This document shows positions 10,357-20,300 of a stretch of 64,000 nucleotides of DNA, piece after piece. The translations under genes were made by a program, and so were the position numbers. The stretch spans positions 62,001 to 126,000 of the forward strand of contig JASANG010001741.1 in NCBI GenBank assembly GCA_030248215.1, given 5' to 3'. The notes beneath the pieces are model-generated. The model was not told the DNA's origin and did no database searches. It saw only the letters and a list, made by a program, of their open reading frames with translations. The first letter of the stretch is position 1. Each line of letters starts with the position of its first letter. This DNA is from Enoplolaimus lenunculus. Its lineage: Eukaryota > Nematoda > Enoplea > Enoplida > Thoracostomopsidae.

Positions 10357-11041
10357 TAATGCGGCGTTCACGTTATACATGAGGCAGCTTGGAACATGTT
10401 TTGTCCAAGTTGATTCGACGTCAACATAAAATTTTGTGATCCGAATAGCGGTTATGTAGACCAAATGCGAATGTCATATGACATTGGCTTACAAATCACT
10501 GATGTCAAGCGATCATCGTGTACAAATAACCATTTGTCATATGATACTGCGGGGCATTTATTCGAATATCATATCATATTCCAAAATTCTACTAAATATC
10601 ATATGATATTTATACAGGACAATGAAATTTGTGCACGCTAAATAAAACAGTAAAAAGTCGGATAATGCAGCATTAAATGATTTCGCAAGTTGAATTAGCT
10701 TCCACGTTTCTGTTTCTCGCTAAGTTTCTCCCAAAATATATTCCTGTACAAATAATTCAAATTTGAAATTTTAGTATCATAGACATTCCACAGGACAATC
10801 AAGCTAGTTTACCACAACTTTGCAGACATTTTCAAACATATTATATGATACTCGCAGACATAATTTGGAATATCATATGATATTGCAGTACAAACAGTAG
10901 ATGTCACATCAGGATAGCAGACAATTCAAATTTTTTGAATCTCATAGCGGATAAACGGTCAGACAAAATGTTACCAGCTATAGTCATAGGGACGAAACGT
11001 GTTCCAGGCTGCCCCAGTTATAACGTGAACCCCGCATAAGG
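10357..11041. mobile_element. ATATCATATGATAT MITE, longest copy
   Basis: Left end ATGCGGCGTTCACGTTATAC, right end GTTATAACGTGAACCCCGCAT, inverted repeats of about 20 bases continuing into GGCAGC...TTTTGTCC. The inside is rich in CATATGATATT palindromes. About 685 bp, without a credible coding frame. Confidence 0.7.
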
Positions 11042-11615
11042 GTGGCACTATACATTACCGTGCGTCACCCGTGACGCCGTCCGTCACGGTGCGTCACCCG
11101 TACGGCGTTGTCCGTCACCGTGCGTCACCCGTACGGCGTCGTCCGTCACCTGTACGGCGCCTTCCGTCACGGTGCGTCACCCGTACGGCGTCGTCCGTCA
11201 CCTGTACGGCGCCTTCCGTCACGGTGCGTCACCCGTACGGCGTCGTCCGTCACCGTGCGTCACCCGTACGGCGTCGTCCGTCACCCGTACGGCGTCGTCC
11301 GTCACCGTGCGTCACCCGTACGGCGCCGTCCGTCACCGTGCGTCACCCGTACGGCGTCGTCCGTCACCGTGCGTCACCCGTACGGCGCCGTCCGTCACCG
11401 TGCGTCACCGGTACGGCGTCGTCCGTCACCGTGCGTCACCCGTACGGCGCCGTCCGTCACCGTGCGTCACCCGTACGGCGCCGTCCGTCACCGTGCGTCA
11501 CCCGTACGGCGTCGTCCGTCACCGTCCGTCACCATACGCTAAACTACGTGAGTTATTTGTGTACGATACCGCACGATGACGGACGGCGCCGCACGTCCAC
11601 AAAGGTATAGCGCAA
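11041..11615. repeat. GC-rich satellite of CGTCCGTCACCG / CCCGTACGGCG units inside a MITE
   Basis: Between GGTGGCACTATAC and GGTATAGCGCAACCCTTA (inverted ends), about 450 bases are tandem combinations of CGTCCGTCACCGTGCGTCAC and CCGTACGGCGTC. Basic units are about 17 and 32 bases. Stop codons are absent in several frames, so long reading frames here are artefacts. Unexpanded relatives lie at 20165-20385, 43490-43600, 52196-52445 and 54778-54915. Confidence 0.75.
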
Positions 11616-11829
11616 CCCTTACTTTACTGTAGTTTGTCACTACGCTTTCTCAAATAAATGAGCAGTACTTAATGGTGCTTCTTCAACTCAGGCCCGCAAC
11701 GATGGACGCAAGGGAACGCCCTATCCACCATACGGATATCTTCACTCGCCTCGGAAAATCTATTGACCCGCATGTCAAAGAATTCTATCTAAACAATTTT
11801 ATTCTTGCCCCATAAGTCTCCCAGCCACC

Positions 11830-11930
11830 TGTGGTAACGATACCTGATTTCAAACCGGATACTACTGTGTTTACAGGCTAGACCTCATACCTTATAGGAC
11901 GCTCGTCCTATCAGTTAAGGGCTCGTTCGG
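11830..11930 (-). other. Possible degenerate tRNA-like sequence
   Basis: On the minus strand, CCGGTTTGAAATCAGGTATC resembles a tRNA B box (GGTTCGAATCC). It follows CCCTTAACTGATAGGACGAG, which resembles a D arm with an A box. Too diverged to call as a functional tRNA. Confidence 0.25.
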
Positions 11931-12153
11931 AGGCTCATATTTTTAAATGCGCATAGCTCCTGTCACCAGTTACTAATAGGTTTTCGAACTCACAAACTCC
12001 AGCAGTTACAGATCCCAAATCCTACACTGAAATATAGCGAATGAAATCTGAAACATGTGACGAATTTCGACGCAACGACATTCACCGATTGGAAAGCTAC
12101 AAGATTTGTAGCCAAATTGATGATTAGTAATACACACATTTGAGAATACGGGC
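11930..12153. mobile_element. GTATTCTCAAATGTG MITE copy
   Basis: ATGCGCATAGCTCCTGTCAC...ACACATTTGAGAATACGGG, with CTAATAGGTTTTCGAACTCA inside. The same family as 18919-19101, 21375-21599, 29983-30144 and 34955-35170. Confidence 0.6.
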
Positions 12154-12852
12154 AAAGATTTTCAATAAATTTAAATATAGCAATCAGCATCACCGGCCAT
12201 ACACGTCACCGTCGGAATCTTTTCTCGACTCGAACACTAATTACAATTGTCAGTCCACAGATGTTTCAACTTTGGATCAGTATTCTATTCAGGATTTGGG
12301 GGGGGAGGGAAATATTGACTAATTATTGCAAAAAAATGCGTTGATGGGCTTTCAGAGCCATGCAAAGTGCAGTTGACATGACACGTTTTGAAGTTCACCC
12401 TAAAATTAATATTAATAAAATGTAATTTTGACTAACAAACTGAATTTGTACGCGTTTCAAATATCTATTTTTATTGGCTAGCAAATGAGCCGTCTGAAAC
12501 ACTATTCGCTATTTAGGAAATCGCAATTATAGGCTACGAGACCAAAGGTAAATTTTCGTCCAATAACATTGCAAACAGAAACGTGTAAAATTTGTTGCAT
12601 TGTCCAATGAAATTTAGTTTGCTTTCACGTAATTTATATAGCAATTGTTATTGAAGGTATGGGACAACTCAATTGGCATTTGGCACCACTCAGTTGTCAA
12701 AAAGGACGAGTATGTGGCGTTCAGGATATGACGGTAAAATATCTACCGTAACCTTAGCGTAAAAAATTTCACAAGATCGTTTAAAAGAAATATTCTAAAA
12801 TTTGATAAATTGCTTTTCGAATGGTACGCTGCCTGATCTGATTTTAGAGTTC

Positions 12853-13035
12853 CAAACAGTGGCGGATCCAGGATATCAAAATGGGGGGGGGGGCAAAATT
12901 TCACAGGTAATAAACTAATTTTTTCACCCACACACAAACCACGAACTATTGCCATAAAATTGCTATATGATTTTTGTCGAGATGCTGTTGGGGGGCCACG
13001 GCCGGGGTGGCCCCCCCATGGGTCCGCCATTGGTT
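12853..13035. mobile_element. GTGGCGGATCC-ended MITE
   Basis: AGTGGCGGATCCAGG at the left and CCCATGGGTCCGCCATTGG at the right are inverted ends. Runs of G near one end and of C near the other form a palindrome. Confidence 0.65.
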
Positions 13036-13310
13036 CCAAACGTGGAATTAATCGCAGATACTTACTTTAAAGAGCAATTCATATGCAGATTAGCCATCAT
13101 ATGGGACAGTGAGTGATTGTAATACAAAACTTTCTAATACGTTCCAAACTATCGTTGTCAAAAGGGCTTTGGTAAGATTTGCAAGCTTTCGAACAATTTC
13201 ATTGGTTTGGCAGTTTACAAGTGCAACAGCGGTAGCTGTAATTGGCCACTAGCTGATATAGAAGACGGGCGGGGGGCCGTAAAGTCCCTACCTTACAATT
13301 TTAAATTTTT

Positions 13311-14508
13311 TTGGTGATAAAATGATAAGGCCCCTCCTATCTTTTTTGCTCAGAAAGTTTTTTGGTGATAAAATGATAAGGTGCCTCCTATCTTTTTTGC
13401 TCAGAAAGTGTTTTGGTGATAAAATGATAAGGTCCCTCCTATCTTTTTTGCTCAGAAAGTGTTTTGGTGATAAAATGATAAGGTCCCTCCTATCTTTTTT
13501 GCTCAGAAAGTGTTTTGGTGATAAAATGATAAGGTCCCTCCTATCTTTTTTGCTCAGAAAGTGTTTTGGTGATAAAATGATAAAGTCCCTCCTATCTTTT
13601 TTGCTCAGAAAGTTTTTTGGTGATAAAATGATAAGGTCCCTCCTATCTTTTTTGCTCAGAAAGTTTTTTGGTGATAAAATGATAAGGTCCCTCCTATCTT
13701 TTTTGCTCAGAAAGTGTTTTGGTGATAAAATGATAAGGTCCCTCCTATCTTTTTTGCTCAGAAAATTTTTTGGTGATAAAATGATAAGGTCCCTCCTATC
13801 CTTTTTGCTCAGAAAGTGTTTTGGTGATAAAATGATAAGGTCCCTCCTATCTTTTTTGCTCAGAAAATTTTTTGGTGATAAAATGATAAGGTCCCTCCTA
13901 TCTTTTTTGCTCAGAAAGTGTTTTGGTGATAAAATGATAAGGTCCCTCCTATCTTTTTTGCTTAGAAAGTGTTTTGGTGATAAAATGATAAGGTCCCTCC
14001 TATCTTTTTTGCTCAGAAAGTTTTTTGGTGATAAAATGATAAGGTCCCTCCTATCTTTTTTGCTCAGAAAGTGTTTTGGTGATAAAATGATAAGGTCCCT
14101 CCTATCTTTTTTGCTCAGAAAGTGTTTTGGTGATAAAATGATAAGGTCCCTCCTATCTTTTTTGCTCAGAAAATTTTTTGGTGATAAAATGATAAGGTCC
14201 CTCCTATCTTTTTTGCTCAGAAAGTTTTTTGGTGATAAAATGATAAGGTCCCTCCTATCTTTTTTGCTCAGAAAGTGTTTTGGTGATAAAATGATAAGGT
14301 CCCTCCGATCTTTTTTGCTCACAAAGTGTTTTGGTGATAAAATGATAAGGTCCCTCCTATCTGTTTTGTTCGGAAAGTTTTCTGGTGATAAAATGATAAG
14401 GTCCCTCCTATCTTTTTTGCTCAGAAAGTTTTTTGGTGATAAAATGATAAGGTCCCTCCTATCTTTTTTGCTCAGAAAATTTTTTGGTGATAAAATGATA
14501 AGGTCCCC
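13311..14508. repeat. 51-bp minisatellite, about 23 copies
   Basis: Unit GATAAAATGATAAGGTCCCT plus CCTATCTTTTTTGCTCAGAA plus 11 bases; period 51. Copies differ mainly by AAAGTG, AAAGTT or AAAATT before TTTTGGTG. Because 51 is divisible by three and the unit lacks stops in one frame of each strand, open frames of 410 (plus) and 344 (minus) codons appear. Their 17-residue periodicity and lack of context argue against coding. Single-copy relatives of the unit occur at 33030-33062, 56570-56640 and 57405-57480. Confidence 0.9.
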
Positions 14509-14846
14509 CTCGTATGTTACGTTTGTTTCCCCTCAGGAAATTTTTTGGAGATGAAATAATAAGGTCACTAGCAGGGTTGTTTTTACCAGAAAAATCAAGA
14601 CCGGAATAAATGAATTTTTTTCATGTTTTGTGGAAAAAATGGCAAAAAGTAATTGTTTATCTGAGTGATCGGTTATGCCAACAGTTGAGAAGAACATAAA
14701 AAATAACTAAAATGCAATTGCAAATGCAAACAACTTCGTAGACAATGAGTGCAATCTTTCAAATACAGTAATCTATGTAACGGCGCGCGTCATTGACTTA
14801 AAACCGTATCTGCCCAAAAGAGCCTAAAGCGATGCCATGTATAAGT

Positions 14847-15105
14847 GCTTCAGCTTATGTATAGAACAGGACCGGGACAGTAGTATAAGCATATTCCGCA
14901 GCCTAAGCCTAAGCCTAAGCGTATAGATGAGCATATTCCTAAGCCTAAGCGTATAGCGTAATCCTAAGCCTAAGCGTATAGACGAGACTATTCCTAAGCG
15001 TAAGCCTAAGCCTAAGCAAAAAATTACTCTAAAGCTTAAACTGACTAGATGATAGCCCCTCTGGAAAACGATCCGGCCCTGTTCTATACATGGACCACTG
15101 CTTCA
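14847..15105 (+). mobile_element. CCTAAG MITE, forward copy
   Basis: TATGTATAGAACAGGACCGG to CGGCCCTGTTCTATACATGG. Ends are inverted and both carry the CTGTTCTATACAT form. The interior has repeated GCGTATAGATGAGCATATTC blocks. Confidence 0.75.
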
Positions 15106-15229
15106 ACGTAACACTGTTTAAATTAACGTATGTAGGACATTCCAGCTTCAATATAGCAACGAAACGATTTTACATTTTCAAATAATGAAATAGTAGTCGT
15201 TTCGTGCGCTTTCCAACTTACTACAAGAT

Positions 15230-15405
15230 TTCAGACAAGAAGTGCGACTAAAATGTAATTCGTGATTTGTTGAGCACGGAGGGACCAGATCACAAATACG
15301 GTTTTTATTGAGAGACCGGCATTGTGCCCGAGATGTGAACCCGTGATAGGTAAGACAAGCAGCGCAACCGCCATTTCGTCGCCCGGTTTGGTTCAAACTG
15401 CCAGC
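15230..15405 (-). mobile_element. Possible tRNA-derived SINE
   Basis: On the minus strand an A-box-like AAATGGCGGTTGCGCTG is followed about 35 bases later by the B-box-like GGGTTCACATCTCGG. Spacing fits a tRNA head. Stems are imperfect. The minus frame through it (72 codons) is probably fortuitous. Confidence 0.35.
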
Positions 15406-15655
15406 AGTGGCGCAGTACCAAACGTATTCCTCGATTAGGTTAAATGCTTGAAAATAGAAAATTTCACAGGTGCACTTAGAAATAAAAAAACAAAATTATA
15501 ATTAAAATTAATCTAGAAATTGTCAAAGCTAAGACAACCAATGGTGGTGGCAAGGTTGAAATGTTAGCATTTTACTTCAAGGACCGTTATATCTTAAACT
15601 GAAAAAGTATCGTTCACTTGAAAATTGTAGTCGCATAACAGTTTGCCAATCGCTG

Positions 15656-15806
15656 AAGCCCTATTCACACGTGCAAGTTTTGCAGCGACGGACGATACGC
15701 AGTTGCAATTTGTAACGTCAAGCTAACAAAGCTTGCAGCTGCAAGTTGCCGTATTGCAAGTTTTCGCTGCAAAAATTTTCACTTGTGGCGTGAACGGGGT
15801 TTCAGG
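15656..15806. mobile_element. CCCTATTCACACGTGCAAG MITE copy
   Basis: AGCCCTATTCACACGTGCAA to TTCACTTGTGGCGTGAACGG. GC-balanced interior built of TTGCAGCTGCAA palindromes. Family also at 30189-30467, 37047-37290 and 54964-55264. Confidence 0.65.
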
Positions 15807-16026
15807 CGTTCTGAAAAATTTAACTTTAAAATTGAATTGGCTCAAGATTTACCGCAATATGATGTAAATAAACAATAAATTATCCCATGGTAAAAAGAAA
15901 ACAACACGTAAATAGTGTGAGAGGGGACATAGATGCAAATACTTAAACAAATAAAACAAACAAATTGGTTCAAATGATAAAAGAAATAAAATAAACAAAT
16001 AAATAAAAATAATAATTATAATAAAC

Positions 16027-16350
16027 TCGAGTCGGGTAAGAAAACTTTGATGCTGGTATACTCGCGCCCCGTGGGTGAAGATTTTCAAAATGCGGGTAAA
16101 AATTAGTTAATCTTTACCCACCTAAAATTTGCATAAGAAACTTGAAACCAGATAATAAAGATAAACTCGAATTTTCAAACTGTTTTCACCATATGAGTGA
16201 AAGATATGTAGCGAGTAACATCAATGTAGTGTAAAATTACACTATTGTATTGAAGGCAGAAGAAATAATAAGGACGGATAAAGGCGGATAATTGTATAGG
16301 AATTTTGCGCGGGTACACCAGCGGGTAAAACAAATAACATTTTCGCGGGT
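16027..16350. mobile_element. ACCCGCG-ended repeat element
   Basis: CGGGTAAGAAAACTTTGATG at the left and repeated GCGGGTAAA blocks at the right. Similar blocks occur at 4019-4060, 43113-43215 and 59071-59450. Borders are uncertain. Confidence 0.4.
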
Positions 16351-16660
16351 AAAGCGCAGAAATCTAGAAATTGGGCTGCGCTGGAAATTCAAAACATTAT
16401 TTTTTTCCTCCGGTTCTTGTCTGTTTTATAAGCCAAATTCCTTGTTTTAAAAACACGAAATTTCCGATCTTTCAAACTAACCAATCGAAAATATTTGGTT
16501 GGGCGAACCGACGATATCGAACAAAATTTAAATGTCGTGGGCGTTTCAGATTTATTAATCAAGATGCGATTTTTAAATTTTGTACGAATTAAAATTAAAA
16601 TATAGAGGCTAAAGTATGCATATAATTGTGCAGTAAATAAATGAAAAATAAAACCTACTA

Positions 16661-16964
16661 CACTGTAAATTCCAGTGAGTTGGTGATAAATTAGAATGAG
16701 TTGAATCCACTCAGAAGCCTGAGCTCTAAATTAGGTTTTTCAAAACTCAGAGTGCTGAATTAATTGAACTCTGAGCTGTTAAATAGATCGTGCACAACTC
16801 AAAAATCTGAATTGATTGACCTCAAAATAAGTTCATTAAACAACTTATTCGCAATTAAATCAGCTCAGAGTGAGTTAATATTTACTGTTATTTTAACTCA
16901 GAAATGACCAGTACAACTGATTCTCTATCTGGGTTGATTAATTAACTCACTGGAATTTACAGTG
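16661..16964. mobile_element. CACTGTAAATTCC palindromic MITE
   Basis: CACTGTAAATTCCAGTGAGT to CACTGGAATTTACAGTG, a clean inverted pair, 215 bases left of the proposed end of the large minus-strand gene. Confidence 0.8.
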
Positions 16965-17178
16965 GCAGTGATATCTTGTAGTGGTAAAATTAACAATTGT
17001 TTTTTCAAGCCTAAACCTAACATACAATACACCTCAGTGAAGAATATATACCAGAAAACACAAAATAACCCCAGACCCGTGTAATCAATGCCAAGCCAAA
17101 TGGCTTTCATCGCTGACTAAACACTTTGGACCCTGCTCGTAAATTTAGACTAACAGTTGAAAAAAAATTCAAAATTTC

Positions 17179-17315
17179 TCAAAAAATATAGATTTTTCTC
17201 AAATTACTTTTAGCCAATATTGAATATTTTGTGCAATTGTAATCTGAACTGCACGCAGTTGCTTGATATCCCAACTGCCCTTTTGGATCGTCGATGCAAA
17301 CCCCGGTTGTGATAC
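17179..17315 (-). CDS. w44: probable terminal exon, degenerate B module
   Basis: Minus-strand frame enters in phase 1 after TTTCAAAG and runs ITTGVCIDDPKGQLGY, TACSSDYNC, ending RKIYIF and TGA (17179-17181). The TGVC...TAC...NC spacing matches the second half of module B. If the acceptor is instead at 17357, an extra WC is included, still in frame. The acceptor tract is poor and borders a minisatellite, so the assignment is tentative. Confidence 0.45.
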
Positions 17316-20300
17316 CTTTGAAATATGTGAATTTCCGGAAACGGCACCAGATATTTGCTTATTTTTGAACATCCGGTTGCTTTTTTTGAACATCCGGTTG
17401 CTTATTTTTGAACATCCTGTTGCTTATTTTGGAACATACGGTTGCTGTGTGCAAGAAAAGACTTACCTGTTGAACCACAACTAAGCAAACAGTCGCCAAG
17501 TCTTTCGTAGACCAAATCATCGTTTAACGGGCATGATCCAGGTGATAGCGATGCACACGGTACACACTGTGACTCGGAGCATTTCCACGAACCTAAAACA
17601 ATTCACAAATGATTATTTAGAATGGCGTCAAGCGCCAGACGTCATCAAAAGTATACCACGACCCTTATTTCTTTGCTTAGAGTCGGCAATAAAGTTAGGA
17701 TATAATTTTCGATAGAACACAAAAAGTTATTTCTTTACTGTAAATTTATCAGTGACGGGCATCGAATATTTTCTATATTCGGATAGTCGGCCATTGTTGA
17801 CCGATGTGTATCCGGCCGTATTTCTTTTCACAACCATATCCGGGTATTTTTCGTATTCGGATATCCGGTGTCCATCTCGGATGACCGGTGTCTATTGTAA
17901 TTATGATGAACACTGAGTAGGCACTGTTCGTTGAATTATTACCACGAGGTTGAGACAAATAAAATTTCAACTTTATTAGCTTGTGATAAGAACGGTACTT
18001 CAACATAAATGTAGGTATACAGTACCGTCCGCCGCTGTTAGCTTAAGTTACCGCACGGGGACGAATGGCAAAAACAGAACTCCATAAAAGTTGTTTGCTC
18101 GCAAATAAATTGTTGCGATATATTCCTATATGCCCCCCTTTTGCCAGAAATGTTTTCTAAATCTCTAACATATTGAGATGGCAGAGGTACACAGCAAAAA
18201 ATGGTGAGTCAAATTGACTCTTTCCGAAATAGGCTTTTCCGGACTACACAAACTGTCAGTCGAAATTCGACTCCGCCAGAGTGAAATTCGGCTCACCGAG
18301 CGACTCAGTTAGTTTAATTTGACTTTGGCGGAGTCGAATTTTGACTTAGTCTGAGTAGTCTGCAAAAGCGTATTTCGGAGAGGGTCAATTTGACTCACCA
18401 TTTTTGCAGTGTATTAACGGGCCTTAGCTAATAGACTGAAACTATGGCGCGGCCTTGACGGGTATTTCAGAAGTCAACCTCCTTAGGAAATTTTGCAAAT
18501 TTGCCTTATGATATTTTTTCAGTTTGCACCACAAGAAACCCTTTTGAAATGTTAATAGAACGTAACCCGCACACTTTCCAAATTCCTGGCTACGTTCATG
18601 GTTAAGACCTAAAGATGTACGTACCTTGAACCAGTGCTGGTTGGGTAGTTGCATCAGGCTTTGGTGCTGGAGCAAGATTGGCGTCCGTAGTTCCTAAAAT
18701 AAAATTAAAATAAGTTTAAACTAAATTTAAATGTTAAAAACATAAAGCAACTGCTGAATTTACGAGCAGATATTACATTTAAGGTTAAGAGTATGCAACT
18801 GGGTACATTCTGTGTTGAAAGCTGCTCAAAGAGCGCTTTTCGCATTCGAAGTGCACTACTGTAAACTTGCTACGGATTTATGTTACTGCTCTTGTCAGCA
18901 GGTTGTTTATGGATACCAAGGCCCGTATTCTCAAAGCACCTATCACCTGTTGGCGATATGTCTTGTAACTTTCGAACCAGTAGATTACTGAGGATCGTAA
19001 TTTAGTACATTTTTGCATGTGAGTTCAACAACTGCAATAGTTAGTGAGTTTGAAAACCTATTACTGATGATAGTTGCTACACACATTTGAACATATGGGC
19101 TCAGACCATCATTTTTCCTGGTTTAAAATGTGTTAATTTCTGATTGGTCAAATATGAAATAAAGATAAAAGCAAAAGAAAAATAGGTTAGCAAACAAAGT
19201 TAGCAAGCGAAAACAAATATACAAATCGGATAAGGTCGACTGAACAAAAACTTCGATCAAAGTAAAGGGGACCGTTGCAATTTTGGCCCCGTAGCCAGAG
19301 AGGGGTCAAGCGGCGCTCAGTCTCCCTAGAAAAATTATGGTCACCCCCTCGTTTCAACCTTGTTTGTAATTCATCGAAAAGCCTTTGTATGCCTGTCTCG
19401 TGAATCTTTTTAGCCCCCCCCCTAGCAAGGTGAGTTGGCTATGGGCCTGGGGAAATTTTAAAATTTTGCAACCTCTAACCCTGACGTACGACACTTTGGG
19501 TGGTCAGTCAAAATTTAGTGTTGTGAACGGCGCATGAAACGAACAGAAAAAACAATACTGGAAATGCAAAACAAACATAAATACAAACAAGCAAATTAAA
19601 CTAAAACAAAATAAAATAAAGAAAGCAAATGAACGGTTCGACTCGTTTGAGTAATGGTTAACAAACGCTACAATGTTCATTAACCGTGAGTTGAGTGTGC
19701 AGAATTGCTCGAGTTCAAGGCGACTCTTAACTGTATAAGCCGTGAAGCAAAAAGTTTACACAAATAAAAAAATAAACTAAATTAAAATGCAAAATAAAGC
19801 AAACAACCACCAAACTGTTTCTGGTTCATCCCTGAAACCAAGCCCGTACCCAGCTCGACATGCAGGAATGAGGGCCAAAACGTTTCAGGAAAAGCATACT
19901 GTATACAAGGGTGTTCAATGACTTACAAGCAAGGCTGTGAAACTTCTCTTGGGGGGGCAAAATTGTTCGAGAAACCCGAACTATTTTCCTCAAAAACAAA
20001 TTTTAAAGCCCGAATACAATTAGCGTGGCACTATTGAAGATTGCAATGCCATTCTCATTGCACCGTAACGCACGTCAACTGTTGCATTGCACTGTAGAAT
20101 AATTTCTAAACAAAAAATTTTTAGCTTATAGGCACAGGGCCGTTCCGCGTCACACGACAAGCTCAGCATCCGCCTTAGGGTTGCAGTATAAACGTCCGGC
20201 GCCGACAGTCACCGTTCGGCGAAATCCGACACCGCCCATCACCGTCCATCACCGTCTGGCGCCGTCCGTCGCTGTTCGGCACCATACCACAACGCACGTC

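Larger units (their letters stand above)
6900..17178. other. Convergent intergenic region, no gene recognised
   Basis: Between the stop of the PLPPR-like gene and the proposed end of the minus-strand gene I see no exon-like pattern with coherent splice sites. It contains MITE copies, two satellite blocks, tRNA-like fragments and AT-rich spacer. Stretches without any recognised repeat are about 7140-7510, 7840-8300, 12160-12850, 14580-14840, 15410-15650 and 16360-16650. Confidence 0.6.

Noticed and set aside
11071-11610. Three overlapping frames rich in Arg, His and Pro
   Set aside because: The GC-rich satellite lacks stops in several frames; the repeats explain them fully.
11690-11760. Possible protein-coding piece in GC-balanced DNA
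   Set aside because: No frame shows domain-like residues or splice borders.
13288-14554. Long open frames of 410 (plus) and 344 (minus) codons
   Set aside because: Both are translations of a 51-bp minisatellite with period 17 residues, with no splice context, start context or domain.
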